A stretch of DNA of 61,721 bases from an uncultured Angelakisella sp. (GCA_910585525.1 CAJUFR010000004.1:1295-63015), one strand, 5' to 3'; positions 1-7,004 are shown, counted from the stretch's first letter. Numbers and translations: made by a program. Notes: generated from the letters alone by a model not told the origin.

Positions 1-52
1 TGCACGACCCGCGCGCGTTCAGCAATGGGCACGTTGGTTTCCGCGCCGCTTT
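1..52 (+). repeat. DGR variable repeat (VR), 3' part
   Basis: Bases 33-52 are identical to bases 1391-1410 of the template-like unit beside the reverse transcriptase. Bases 1-22 match 1359-1380 except at four positions, and all four mismatches fall on adenines of the template copy (4 of 7 adenines changed, 0 of 15 other bases). Bases 23-32 do not follow this rule. The 20-base identical block at the gene end is where the initiation-of-mutagenic-homing site is expected. Confidence 0.7.
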
Positions 53-56
53 TTGA
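1..56 (+). CDS. DGR target protein, C-terminal end only (partial)
   Basis: Only the last 17 codons are inside the window. They read HDPRAFSNGHVGFRAAF and stop at TGA 54-56. The ending VGFRAA is the hallmark of the C-type-lectin/formylglycine-enzyme-like fold that DGRs diversify. The position just upstream of an Avd gene, template-like repeats and a reverse transcriptase, and next to phage lysis genes, suggests a prophage tail-fibre or receptor-binding protein. That role is inference, because the body of the gene lies outside the window. Confidence 0.7.
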   Translation, partial: HDPRAFSNGHVGFRAAF

Positions 57-88
57 AAATCTGCATTCTGATTTTTGAAATCTGGTTT

Positions 89-137
89 CCGCCGCGGTAG
101 CGGCGGTTCCCCTTCGGGGGCTTTGCCCCCGAAGGGG
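89..137 (+). other. Two GC-rich hairpins just downstream of the VR
   Basis: The first inverted repeat pairs CCGCCGC (89-95) with GCGGCGG (100-106) over a 4-base loop. The second pairs CCCCTTCGGGGGC (109-121) with GCCCCCGAAGGGG (125-137) over a TTT loop. In the Bordetella phage DGR a hairpin or cruciform a few bases beyond the VR raises retrohoming, so a similar role is plausible. Termination of target-gene transcription is the alternative, but no run of T follows. Confidence 0.55.
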
Positions 138-223
138 TCGCGAAATTTTGAAAATTGGGGACTGGTTTTTATCGGCAATTTGTGGTAAAATATTCTGACA
201 AAATAAGCGAAGGGAGGGCGAAA

Positions 224-757
224 ATGCCGGATGATCAAGAATTGACAGAGGCACCAGACGAGCAGGAAACGGTTAAAGTAAAAAAAGATTTGCTGGTGCA
301 GCAGAAAATCTACGACATGATCCTCTACGCATACCCTGCCTTGGAGCAGATTCCAAAATCTCAAAAATTCAGCTTGGCCCAGGATATGAAGCACTGCATG
401 GACCAAATCATGCGGCTGACAATTGCGGCCAATAAGAAGTACACTAAGCGAACCACTCTTCAAGAACTGGATGTCGAGATTGCGGCACTCAAGGTTTACC
501 TGCGGATTGCTTATGATTTGAAATACCTTCCACCTAAAAAATACGAGGTATGGTCTGGGATGATGGTTGAGATCGGCAAGATGGTGGGAGGATGGATCAG
601 GTCACAAAGAGAAAATTCTGAACCACCAAACCCGGATGCCAAAAAGAGGTACTGTGCAGACTGTAACGCCGAAATGCCGGAGAAAGCGTACAAATACTCT
701 ATGGAGCATTTTGGCAGAGCCCTTTGCTACAAGTGCCAAAAGAAACAGCGAAAGTAA
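224..757 (+). CDS. avd: Avd-type DGR accessory protein with C-terminal zinc ribbon
   Basis: The 177-residue protein starts at the ATG preceded by AGGGAGGG, not at the upstream in-frame codons. Residues 22-127 match the Avd/23S-intervening-sequence four-helix bundle: a YDMILYAYPALEQIPKSQKF first helix, an ALKVYLRIAYDL helix, and the typical ending with EIGKMVGGWI at 116-125. Avd forms a positively charged pentamer that binds the DGR reverse transcriptase and template RNA and is needed for mutagenic homing. Residues 140-177 are an addition: cysteines 144, 147, 168 and 171 form a CxxC...CxxC zinc ribbon, not part of the minimal phage Avd. The position between VR and template repeats is the canonical DGR order. 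Confidence 0.85.
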   Translation: MPDDQELTEAPDEQETVKVKKDLLVQQKIYDMILYAYPALEQIPKSQKFSLAQDMKHCMDQIMRLTIAANKKYTKRTTLQELDVEIAALKVYLRIAYDLKYLPPKKYEVWSGMMVEIGKMVGGWIRSQRENSEPPNPDAKKRYCADCNAEMPEKAYKYSMEHFGRALCYKCQKKQRK

Positions 758-778
758 AATCACGGGGACAGATCAGTG

Positions 779-953
779 CTTCCTTTGCGCGGCGGCAATT
801 GGACGAATGTTTCCAGGGCTGGCGTGTTCGCGCTCTCCTTCGACTGCCCGCGCGGGCACACTAATGCGAATGTTGGTTTCCGCGCCGCTTCACCCCCACA
901 GCCAGATATGCAAAGCCTATGGGCTTTGTTTCAGTGCATGGGGGATAAAGGGA
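779..953 (+). repeat. DGR template-like unit, copy 1
   Basis: This unit starts at GCTTCCTTTGCGCGGCGGC and contains the GTTGGTTTCCGCGCCGCTT block ending at 890, then a shared tail down to GGGGGATAAAG. One frame reads through it without stops and gives RGGNWTNVSRAGVFAL followed by NANVGFRAA, the DGR lectin signature. It is not expected to be translated. Compared with copies 2 and 3 the backbone is conserved and the codons that DGRs diversify differ, including at non-adenine positions. Confidence 0.65.
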
Positions 954-1001
954 TCTGCCCCCTTGCCGAAAGGGACTATCCGAAATTGGGAATAGGTCGG
1001 C

Positions 1002-1180
1002 GCTTCCTTTGCGCGGCGGCTCTGGTTGGGCTGACCTGTCCAGGGCTGGCGTGTTCGCGCTCTCCTTGGGTGATTCGCGCGGGCTCTCCGACGCAGGTGT
1101 TGGTTTCCGCGCCGCTTTACCCTCACAGCCAGATATGCAAAGCCTACGGACTATGCGTCAGTGCAGAGGGGATAAAGGGG
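1002..1180 (+). repeat. DGR template-like unit, copy 2
   Basis: This is the second tandem unit, with the same borders as copy 1 and one extra codon near the start (SGW instead of NW). At the variable codons it is poor in adenine (it reads SLGDSRGLSDAG where copy 3 reads NLNNPREYSGWN). It therefore looks more like a frozen variable repeat or a degenerate template than an active one. Confidence 0.6.
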
Positions 1181-1220
1181 CTTGTTTCCGTGCCGTCCAA
1201 TTAGGCAAAAAACAAAACCC

Positions 1221-1276
1221 TCATGGAAGCCGTTAGTAACCCGGCCATAGGTTGGGCGAACGCCGTGACACATGAA
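1221..1276 (+). repeat. Direct repeat flanking template units (first copy)
   Basis: A segment with TCATGGAAGCCG, AGTAACCC and GGGCGAACGCCGTGACACAT is present here after copy 2 and again at 1507-1555 after copy 3. The second copy is about 7 bases shorter in the middle. The arrangement shows that the whole template module, including its 3' flank, was tandemly duplicated. Confidence 0.75.
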
Positions 1277-1296
1277 TTTTTTGGGAACAGGTCGGT

Positions 1297-1471
1297 GCTT
1301 CCTTTGCGCGGCGGCAATTGGAGGAACACCTCCGGGGCTGGCGTGTTCGCGCTCAATCTGAACAACCCGCGCGAGTACAGTGGCTGGAATGTTGGTTTCC
1401 GCGCCGCTTTACCCTCGCAGCCGGATATTCAAAACCTATGGGTTTTGTTTCAGTGCAGAGGGGATAAAGGG
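1297..1471 (+). repeat. DGR template repeat (TR), copy 3, best candidate for the active template
   Basis: The third unit lies immediately upstream of the reverse transcriptase, the usual TR position. Its variable codons are AAC/AAT-rich (NW, NLNNP, WNVGFRAA), as expected for a template whose adenines are mutagenised. It is the only copy in which every mismatch to window bases 1-22 is at an adenine. The 20-base block 1391-1410 is identical to the 3' end of the VR, and the two sequences diverge directly after it. Confidence 0.7.
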
Positions 1472-1506
1472 ACCTGTCCCCTGCCAGAAATGGCGAAAAT
1501 AAAACT

Positions 1507-1555
1507 TCATGGAAGCCGCCAGTAACCCTACAGGGCGAACGCCGTGACACATGAA
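1507..1555 (+). repeat. Direct repeat flanking template units (second copy)
   Basis: Matches 1221-1276 (see there). It runs up to the start region of the reverse transcriptase gene, so the duplicated module ended at or near the RT start. Confidence 0.7.
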
Positions 1556-1573
1556 ACTTTTTCGGAGTTAGGC

Positions 1574-2755
1574 ATGAAATCCATTAAGCACATCAAAGAA
1601 AAAGTGACTGACTATCAGAATATATACCAAGCATATCTTCATGCCCGGAGAAACAAACGCTTTCAAGCTGAGGTTCTCGCCTTTTCCGCAAATTTGGAGG
1701 ATAACCTGCACAATTTGCAAGAAAGTCTAATAGACATGACCTACCGTCCAGGACCATACCGTAAAAAGGTGATCCATGATCCGGTGGACAGGCTGATCAT
1801 GTGGCAGGCGTTTATTCATAGGGTAGTGCAGTGGGCTGTGTACCAGGTGATTAATCCAGCATTTGTTCAGAGTTATATTGAGGATTCTTACGCTTGTATC
1901 AAGGGCCGGGGATCAGATGCGGCAGCCCAGCGCCTTTTTTATTTCATGCAGCGGGATGGGCGCATTGAGAAAACAGCTGGCATCGGCCCGGAGGGGCGAC
2001 CTGCAAAGCGATTCTACCTGCAGAAGCTGGATACGAGCAAATTCTTCTATCGGATAGATCACCAGGTTTCCCTTGACTTGGTGGGGCGCAAGTGCAACTA
2101 CGATCCGTGGCTCATGTGGATTATGGATATGTTCGTCAACGCCGAGGGAGAGAAATTTGGGTTCCCACCGGGGAAAGGCGTCAAAGAGGTTTCTCCCGAT
2201 GAAATGGTCGCAGATAAAGGCTTGGCCGTTGGTAGTCTACTAAACCAGATGCTGGCGAATGTCAACCAAAATGAGGTGGATCACTTCGCAAAGCGCAAGC
2301 TGCAGATACGCCAGTATGTCCGGTACATGGACGACATCGTGATGATTTCGGACAGTAAGGCGCAGCTTCGGGAATGGCGCAGCCAGATTGAGGGATTCAT
2401 GGCCGAAAAGCTGAAGCTGGAACTGAACCCGAAGAAATCATTTATCCAGCCCATATCCCATGGAATAGATTTCTGCCAATACCGCATATACCCAGATCAC
2501 ATCCGGTTAAAGAAAGCGACCGCTTTGCGAATGAAGCGCAATCTGAAAAGGATTCAGCGGCTTTATGCAGAGGGCGAAATCGACCTGGAACGCGCCAAGC
2601 GGACTGTTACCTCCTACATGGGGTTGATGTCCCACTGTGACAGCTACCAGTTGCGTAAGGCCATCTTCGGGGAGTATAGCGATACCGAGTGGACAGAGGG
2701 CTGGTTTTCTCTCCGGCGGGACAGCGATAAAAGAGACGAAGAAGATGACGGGTAA
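1574..2755 (+). CDS. DGR-type reverse transcriptase
   Basis: The 393-residue protein starts at ATG 1574 with GGAG eight bases upstream; a GTG at 1544 in frame lacks a site. It copies template RNA into cDNA with adenine-directed errors. The core RT motifs are visible: KLDTSKFFYRIDH near residue 153 (first catalytic Asp), LAVGSLLNQMLANV near 217-230, and YVRYMDDIVM with the catalytic YMDD at 251-254. The LAVGSLLNQ motif fits the DGR signature, where the usual QGxxxSP of other RTs is replaced by [ILV]GxxxSQ, but Asn stands where Ser is most common. The length, lack of a maturase domain and the Avd neighbour separate it from group II intron RTs. GC content is lower than in the chromosome further right. 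Confidence 0.9.
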   Translation: MKSIKHIKEKVTDYQNIYQAYLHARRNKRFQAEVLAFSANLEDNLHNLQESLIDMTYRPGPYRKKVIHDPVDRLIMWQAFIHRVVQWAVYQVINPAFVQSYIEDSYACIKGRGSDAAAQRLFYFMQRDGRIEKTAGIGPEGRPAKRFYLQKLDTSKFFYRIDHQVSLDLVGRKCNYDPWLMWIMDMFVNAEGEKFGFPPGKGVKEVSPDEMVADKGLAVGSLLNQMLANVNQNEVDHFAKRKLQIRQYVRYMDDIVMISDSKAQLREWRSQIEGFMAEKLKLELNPKKSFIQPISHGIDFCQYRIYPDHIRLKKATALRMKRNLKRIQRLYAEGEIDLERAKRTVTSYMGLMSHCDSYQLRKAIFGEYSDTEWTEGWFSLRRDSDKRDEEDDG

Positions 2756-2774
2756 AACCGTCGTCTTCTTTTTT
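2739..2774 (+). terminator. Terminator overlapping the RT stop codon
   Basis: AAGAAGATGACGG and CCGTCGTCTTCTT pair around GTAAAA, followed by TTTT. A second short hairpin with a T run follows at about 2787-2820 (AAGGAAG...CTTCCTT). Confidence 0.7.
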
Positions 2775-2830
2775 GCTAAGATTTTAAGGAAGAGCGAAAA
2801 CCGCCCTTCCTTTTTGTTTGGAGTGACACT

Positions 2831-3025
2831 ATGGGAAGCCTATGGCTTATTGAGGAGCTGTGCGGCATCTGTACCGAGATGTCCCATATTATTCATACCC
2901 AGGCTGTCGCCTTGGAGCAGTTGGGAGCTATGTGTATGGAGGAAGAACGGGTGGAGATTGGGCAACGATTCTCTGCCATTATTGACATCCAAGAGATGCA
3001 AAATCAGCAAGGAGGAGCATTATGA
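2831..3025 (+). CDS. Small phage protein of unknown function
   Basis: A 64-residue protein rich in Glu, Met and Cys with no membrane segment or signal peptide. The ATG is preceded by GGAG at suitable spacing, and the gene overlaps the next start by four bases (ATGA-type coupling), which supports it being translated. I do not recognise the family. Its place between DGR and holin genes suggests a conserved small protein of the lysis module. Confidence 0.6.
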   Translation: MGSLWLIEELCGICTEMSHIIHTQAVALEQLGAMCMEEERVEIGQRFSAIIDIQEMQNQQGGAL

Positions 3026-3450
3026 AATTGGCGGAAATCATTGTGAGCGGGGGCGGCCTGCTGCTGGGATTTGTGACCCTGGTGCAAATCGTCCCTGTTA
3101 AGATCAATCCCTGGTCTTGGGTGGCAAAGGCCATCGGGCGGGCCATCAATGGGGAAGTATTGGCAAAGCTGGGGGAGGTGGAGAAGCGACTGAACAAACA
3201 CATCACCACCGATGATCGCCGGGCGGCGGATGGGAATCGAACACGGATTCTGCACTTCAACAATGAACTTCTTCGTGACCTAAAACACACCAAGGAAGAG
3301 TTTGTTGAAGTGCTGGCAGAAATTGATTCTTATGAAAAGTATTGCCGGGACCACCCGGACTACCCGAACAACCGGGCGATCTTGGCAATCGAAAATATCC
3401 GGGAGACATATAAGCGAAGGTTGGACAAACATGATTTTTTGCAAGGGTAG
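3022..3450 (+). CDS. Phage small membrane-anchored protein, lysis region
   Basis: The 142-residue protein has one N-terminal hydrophobic segment (residues 6-26), then a charged helical region with NPWSWVAKAIGRAING, a short coiled-coil stretch (KLGEVEKRLNKHI) and a C-terminal half with RILHFNNELL and YKRRLDKHDFL. Proteins of this layout are common beside holins in Clostridia prophages, but no function is established that I know of. An excellent AAGGAGGAG site precedes the ATG, and the gene is translationally coupled to the one upstream. Confidence 0.7.
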   Translation: MKLAEIIVSGGGLLLGFVTLVQIVPVKINPWSWVAKAIGRAINGEVLAKLGEVEKRLNKHITTDDRRAADGNRTRILHFNNELLRDLKHTKEEFVEVLAEIDSYEKYCRDHPDYPNNRAILAIENIRETYKRRLDKHDFLQG

Positions 3451-3465
3451 GAAAGGATGTGAGAC

Positions 3466-3750
3466 ATGATGAAAAAGCGCGAGCGCCCCCCATGGGAATT
3501 TTCTAAACGGCTGGCCGCTTGGTGTGTGATAATTGCTACGGTGGCGGTAGTGGCCTCCTATGTTCTGGCCTTTTTAGGGCTGGAAACGGCGGAGGGCACC
3601 ACCACCACCATTTTTACTGGCTGCATAGGGTACCTTATGACCTATGCAGCCAAGAGTGCAACCGAGAAGATCAGCCGCAATCGACACGGTCTGGACGCTG
3701 CCGGGAATCCTGTTGGTATCCAAGCCGACAACATTGAAATGGAGGGATAA
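3466..3750 (+). CDS. Phage small two-helix membrane protein, holin-like
   Basis: The 94-residue protein has a positively charged N-terminus (MMKKRERPPWEFSKR), two membrane segments (about 17-36 and 45-62) and a hydrophilic tail. This is the topology of class II holins or their partners, and it lies directly before the LLH holin and endolysin. Membership in a named holin family is not clear from the sequence alone. Confidence 0.65.
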   Translation: MMKKRERPPWEFSKRLAAWCVIIATVAVVASYVLAFLGLETAEGTTTTIFTGCIGYLMTYAAKSATEKISRNRHGLDAAGNPVGIQADNIEMEG

Positions 3751-3753
3751 TCA

Positions 3754-4125
3754 GTGGATTTAATTTTTAACTATTGGTACATCATCTTAGCAGTCATCGC
3801 CGTTTTGGTGGTGTCGGCGGTGGTCATTTACCGTTACTTGGGCCTGCCCAGAGAAGAACAGCTGGCGAAGGTCCGGGAATGGCTTTTGTGGGCCGTGACT
3901 GGTGCAGAGAAGGAACTCGGCGGCGGAACCGGCCAGTTGAAACTCCGGCAAGTTTATGACCTGTTTGTGATGCGGTTCCCATGGCTGGTCCGGGTTGTTT
4001 CCTTTGACCAGTTCAGTGATATGGTCGATGATGCTTTGGAGGAAATGCGGAGTATGCTCCAGAACAATGCAGCGGTGAAAGGTCTGGTGGAGGGAGGGAA
4101 TGGTTATGGCTCTGCTGACACCTGA
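3754..4125 (+). CDS. Phage holin, LLH family
   Basis: The 123-residue protein starts at GTG 3754, three bases after the preceding stop and behind GGAGGG. It has one N-terminal membrane helix (residues 6-27) followed by KVREWLLWAVTGAEKELGGG, GQLKLRQVYDLFVMRFPWL and a helical tail, the pattern of the LLH phage-holin family (Phage_holin_6_1). Holins permeabilise the cytoplasmic membrane so that the endolysin reaches the wall. The last 26 bases overlap the endolysin gene. Confidence 0.85.
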   Translation: MDLIFNYWYIILAVIAVLVVSAVVIYRYLGLPREEQLAKVREWLLWAVTGAEKELGGGTGQLKLRQVYDLFVMRFPWLVRVVSFDQFSDMVDDALEEMRSMLQNNAAVKGLVEGGNGYGSADT

Positions 4126-5068
4126 TTATACCTACACCTTAAACGGTGTTCTGGTTCGGGTCAAGTTGCTGCCGGACGGAACCCGCTGGAAGGACGGGGC
4201 CAAGGCGGGGAAAGCTGGATACCGCGCCGGAGACCCGTACAAAAACGGCGGCCTGCTCTGTGGAACTGGAAGGTCGCAGGGAGTTACCATCCACAACACC
4301 GCCGATCTTGCCAATGTCCACGATGACGGGGAGCAGTATGTCCGCGCCACATTCAACGAAAACATGGGAACCACCAGGGTCCACTTCTACACGGATGACA
4401 CGGGGGCGTGGCAGCTTCTCCGGGCCGGGACCGGGATGTTCCCCAATGACCCTATCGGCAAGGCGGAAGTCGGCTGGCACGCCGGAGACGGTGTGGTCCG
4501 GGACGGTGGAAATATGACCACTACGGCAATTGAGGTCATCATGGGGGAAAGCCCCACCCATGATGCCAAGGCCAAAGACAATGCGGCCCGACTGGCTGCT
4601 GGGCTGTTGGATATTTACGGCCAAGGTATGGACCATCTTTACACCCATACCTACTGGGTGGCAAAAGCCGCTGGAAAGAAAAAGGCTGATGTGGACGAAC
4701 AATGCACCACTCTTGTCCTGAACAAGAAGTGGTGCCCTGTCTACATCTTTGGCAGCAACAGCCATTCTGTTGCCCTCAAAAACTGGAAGGCCTTTAAGAT
4801 GCTGGTAAAGGGGTATGCGAGACAGGTGGAAGGACCTGGACCGACTTTTCCAACTGCACCTGCTTCCAAGACACCCTACCGGGTCCGCATCACGGGGAAA
4901 CCCAACATCCGTAAGGGCCCCGGCACCAACTATGCTGTGGTTGGAGTAGTAGACAAGTCCGGGGTTTACACCATCACCGAGATTTCTGATGGATCTGGCG
5001 CATCTGGCTGGGGAAGACTGAAGTCCGGAGCAGGCTGGGTATCCTTGGATTTCTGTACGAAAATTTAA
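4100..5068 (+). CDS. Endolysin: N-acetylmuramoyl-L-alanine amidase with SH3 domain
   Basis: The 322-residue protein cuts the amide bond between MurNAc and L-Ala. Residues about 45-215 are an Amidase_2/PGRP-type domain: IHNTADLAN supplies the first zinc histidine, RVHFYTDD and EVGWHAGDG follow, and CTTLVLNKKWC near the end fits the last zinc ligand region. Residues 255-322 form a bacterial SH3 wall-binding domain (RKGPGTNYAVVG, GWGRLKSGAGWVSL). There is no signal peptide, so it depends on the holin encoded just upstream. GGAGGGAG precedes the ATG. Confidence 0.9.
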   Translation: MVMALLTPDYTYTLNGVLVRVKLLPDGTRWKDGAKAGKAGYRAGDPYKNGGLLCGTGRSQGVTIHNTADLANVHDDGEQYVRATFNENMGTTRVHFYTDDTGAWQLLRAGTGMFPNDPIGKAEVGWHAGDGVVRDGGNMTTTAIEVIMGESPTHDAKAKDNAARLAAGLLDIYGQGMDHLYTHTYWVAKAAGKKKADVDEQCTTLVLNKKWCPVYIFGSNSHSVALKNWKAFKMLVKGYARQVEGPGPTFPTAPASKTPYRVRITGKPNIRKGPGTNYAVVGVVDKSGVYTITEISDGSGASGWGRLKSGAGWVSLDFCTKI

Positions 5069-5091
5069 GTAGGAAGCTGTCAGCACCAACA

Positions 5092-5136
5092 AAAAGCCCC
5101 TCTTGCAGGTTCTGTCCTGCGAAAGGGGCTTTTTAT
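5092..5136 (+). terminator. Terminator after the endolysin gene
   Basis: AAAAAGCCCCTCTTGCAGG pairs with CCTGCGAAAGGGGCTTTTT; the hairpin is followed by ATTT. It closes the prophage late operon and can also serve the convergent gene on the minus strand. Confidence 0.85.
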
Positions 5137-5179
5137 TTGTGGCAAAATCCCAAACATTTGGGATTTTGGTGGTCTTAGG

Positions 5180-5623
5180 TCAGGTGCGGAAAAGTATGCC
5201 ATCGTACTCGGTAACACCCTCGTTGCGAGTCACTTTGCAAAGGCCCTGCATCGTACAGCCCTCAGCGGCCAGCAGGTGGAGAAGTCGCATCAGCGCGGTA
5301 CTCTGGTCAGTGATTGCGAACTCTGCAATCCCAGCGGTCCGAAGGGTCTCCACAAAGTCGTGGGTATCTTTATCCCAGGGAAGATCCCGGACCTCAAAGG
5401 TGCTGCTTCTATCTCGGACGCTTTCAAACCAGGCGCAGAAGGCTTTGTCTTGCCCATGGCTAAGGGGATATTCTATACTCTTCTCACGCTCATGCCAGGC
5501 ATTTAATGCGGCCCAATCCTCGATCTTCAAGATAGCATCCTTCTCAGCCTTGCGCTGCGCCCGCGCATTCTCGAACTTGGTGATGATTTGCTTCATGGTC
5601 TGGAAATGGGTATTGTTTTTCAT
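5180..5623 (-). CDS. Hypothetical prophage accessory protein
   Basis: The 147-residue protein begins at the ATG behind GGAGGAACGTATT (start MKNNTHFQTMKQ), not at the upstream in-frame codons. The N-terminal third is a charged helix (KFENARAQRKAEKDA). The rest has FEVRDLPWDKDTHDF and EFAITDQSTALMRLLHLL, suggesting a small alpha/beta domain. No catalytic motif or membrane segment is seen, and I do not recognise the family. It is transcribed against the late operon, as lysogenic or accessory genes often are. Confidence 0.65.
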   Translation of the reverse strand: MKNNTHFQTMKQIITKFENARAQRKAEKDAILKIEDWAALNAWHEREKSIEYPLSHGQDKAFCAWFESVRDRSSTFEVRDLPWDKDTHDFVETLRTAGIAEFAITDQSTALMRLLHLLAAEGCTMQGLCKVTRNEGVTEYDGILFRT

Positions 5624-5829
5624 AATACGTTCCTCCGTTTTCAAGTGTATTTTTCCTTTCGGCACTATATTAATCACTCTAAAGCGGAATAATAGCAAGC
5701 CTTTTCTGTAAATAAAACACACAATTTAGACCGCTGATATTTGTGTATATCACACCCCAAAATACACTTGCTATTCCCTCGATTTAGAGCGAATATGTGT
5801 GTACCAAAAACAAGACGGAGGGCAATACC

Positions 5830-6126
5830 ATGAAAATGAGCAGTGAGATTGCAGCAAAGGCCAACACCTACCGGCTTCAGAGGATCACCACCCCGGAGGA
5901 CCTTGAGACCCGCTTGATGAACGACGGCGGCGCTATCCTCACCCTCGGCGACCGCATCCTGGTGGCGGGATACTTCTACGACCCCAACGGACGCAGCTAC
6001 TACGGGGCCACTTACCGCTTTACCACCGCCAACCACACCTGCGAAGGCCAGATAGAACTGAGAAGCATCTCGGAAGATACTTTCGAAGATAATGGCCACG
6101 CCATTGTCTGGGCTATGGCTAACTGA
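5830..6126 (+). CDS. Hypothetical small prophage protein
   Basis: The 98-residue soluble protein starts at MKMSSEIAAKAN behind GGAGGG. It contains LEDLETRLMNDGGAILTLG-like and RSYYGATYRFTT segments suggesting a mostly beta fold. There is no signal peptide and no recognised family. It is divergent from the 5180-5623 gene with about 205 bases between the start codons. Three small genes of this kind mark the accessory end of the prophage. Confidence 0.6.
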   Translation: MKMSSEIAAKANTYRLQRITTPEDLETRLMNDGGAILTLGDRILVAGYFYDPNGRSYYGATYRFTTANHTCEGQIELRSISEDTFEDNGHAIVWAMAN

Positions 6127-6409
6127 GGAGGCCATTATCCAAGGCAGGACCGAAAGGTCCCGTTCGCCGTTTGCGGCCCCCTGCAGCGTGTTCTCCGTGC
6201 GAGTAGAGGTTTACCCCTCCACCACTGTAGAGGTCCGCTGTGGCCAGTGCCAAGGGGCGCTGTGGCCGTTTCCTGTTCTGCTTCCAAGGTGCCTATGCAA
6301 AAGAGGCGGCGATTGACTCCCCTCTGTGCCGACGGGTTCCCACGACCTCCCCGGCTGGCTGCCGGGTGGTTTCGGCCCGTACCCATCGGGCCATCGTCAG
6401 GCGGGTTAT
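6127..6409. other. Gene-free, hairpin-rich stretch in the prophage accessory region
   Basis: No credible gene is seen in this 280-base GC-rich stretch. It contains short hairpins, among them GGACC-GAAA-GGTCC (6147-6160, a GNRA tetraloop) and GGCCCG/CGGGCC (6374-6392). It could hold a structured RNA or the 3' untranslated part of the flanking genes. The open frames here lack ribosome binding sites. Confidence 0.35.
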
Positions 6410-6661
6410 TCAATTTTGCTTGTTCCATTTCCCTTCATACAGTTCTTCGCAGGTTCCATCCCTCCAGTAGATGTTCTTTCGGATCCAGCCATTATTTTGG
6501 TAGGTTACCACATCGATTCGCTCCTTGCAGATGGAAATCAAAATATCTTCCATTTCTTCGTTCGTGCCAGCGAAAGGAACTTCGCTGCATCCATATTCAT
6601 CCATAAGTTTCCGCATTCCCTCCAAATCGGAGGAGTCGAAGTTAATCATTCTATTTTCCAT
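6410..6661 (-). CDS. Hypothetical small protein
   Basis: The 83-residue acidic protein has no signal peptide or membrane segment. Aromatic and charged residues alternate in the last third (TYQNNGWIRKNIYWRDGT), suggesting a small beta domain. The start has only a weak upstream GGGG. It points the same way as the 44-residue gene at 6792-6926, so the two probably share the promoter at 6976-7004. Family unknown to me. Confidence 0.5.
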   Translation of the reverse strand: MENRMINFDSSDLEGMRKLMDEYGCSEVPFAGTNEEMEDILISICKERIDVVTYQNNGWIRKNIYWRDGTCEELYEGKWNKQN

Positions 6662-6791
6662 TTAATCGTCCCCATGTTCTTGATTTTTTCGCCTTACTCT
6701 GTTATCATGGAGGCGGCCGGGGTAAGGCTCCCGGCTCGCCTTTTGGTGTTGGGTGGCGGTGTTCCTTGCTGGGTGGGCCGCTACCCTTTCT

Positions 6792-6926
6792 TTACGCCTT
6801 GACCTTGCTGTCCCGCACGATCTTCGCTGCTTCTTCAGCAGCCTTGGCGTCCTTTACGTTCGCCTCAATCAGCTTTGCGATATTCTCCAGGTACTGATTG
6901 AGTTCGGCGCTGGTCATCTCGTCCAT
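6792..6926 (-). CDS. Very small helical prophage protein (44 residues)
   Basis: The reading frame MDEMTSAELNQYLENIAK... ends in VRDSKVKA and TAA. It sits behind a perfect GGAGGGAGGAC site and about 50 bases downstream of the consensus promoter at 6976-7004, so translation is very likely despite its size. The protein is one amphipathic helix rich in Ala, Glu and Lys. Small proteins of this look occur in Clostridia phages, but their function is not known to me. Confidence 0.7.
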   Translation of the reverse strand: MDEMTSAELNQYLENIAKLIEANVKDAKAAEEAAKIVRDSKVKA

Positions 6927-6975
6927 GTCCTCCCTCCTTCCATAAGGGGTTAATTCCCCCTGCCTTACGAGTATT

Positions 6976-7004
6976 ATTATAAACTATTTAGTTTACAATG
7001 TCAA
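6976..7004 (-). promoter_or_regulatory. Consensus promoter with overlapping palindromic operator
   Basis: On the minus strand the -35 is TTGACA (7004-6999), the spacer is 17 bases, and the -10 is TATAAT (6981-6976), a perfect SigA consensus. The spacer holds the inverted repeat AAACTA-TT-TAGTTT (6981-6994). A protein bound there would block the promoter, and the HTH protein encoded at 7100 is the obvious candidate. Confidence 0.8.

Noticed and set aside
155..223. Upstream extension of the Avd gene
   Set aside because: No site before it, and the added residues are not part of the Avd fold; AGGGAGGG is right before ATG 224.
776..1525. Open frames through the template-like units as protein-coding genes
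   Set aside because: Their products look like VGFRAA lectin ends because the units are copies of a coding VR. They lack ribosome binding sites and the rest of the domain, and this is where DGR template repeats are expected.
1544..1573. GTG upstream start for the reverse transcriptase
   Set aside because: No ribosome binding site; the start lies inside the duplicated flank of the template units. ATG 1574 has GGAG.
1..2755. Group II intron as the source of the reverse transcriptase
   Set aside because: No maturase or endonuclease domain, no intron domain V-type sequence seen, and an Avd gene plus VR/TR repeats are present.
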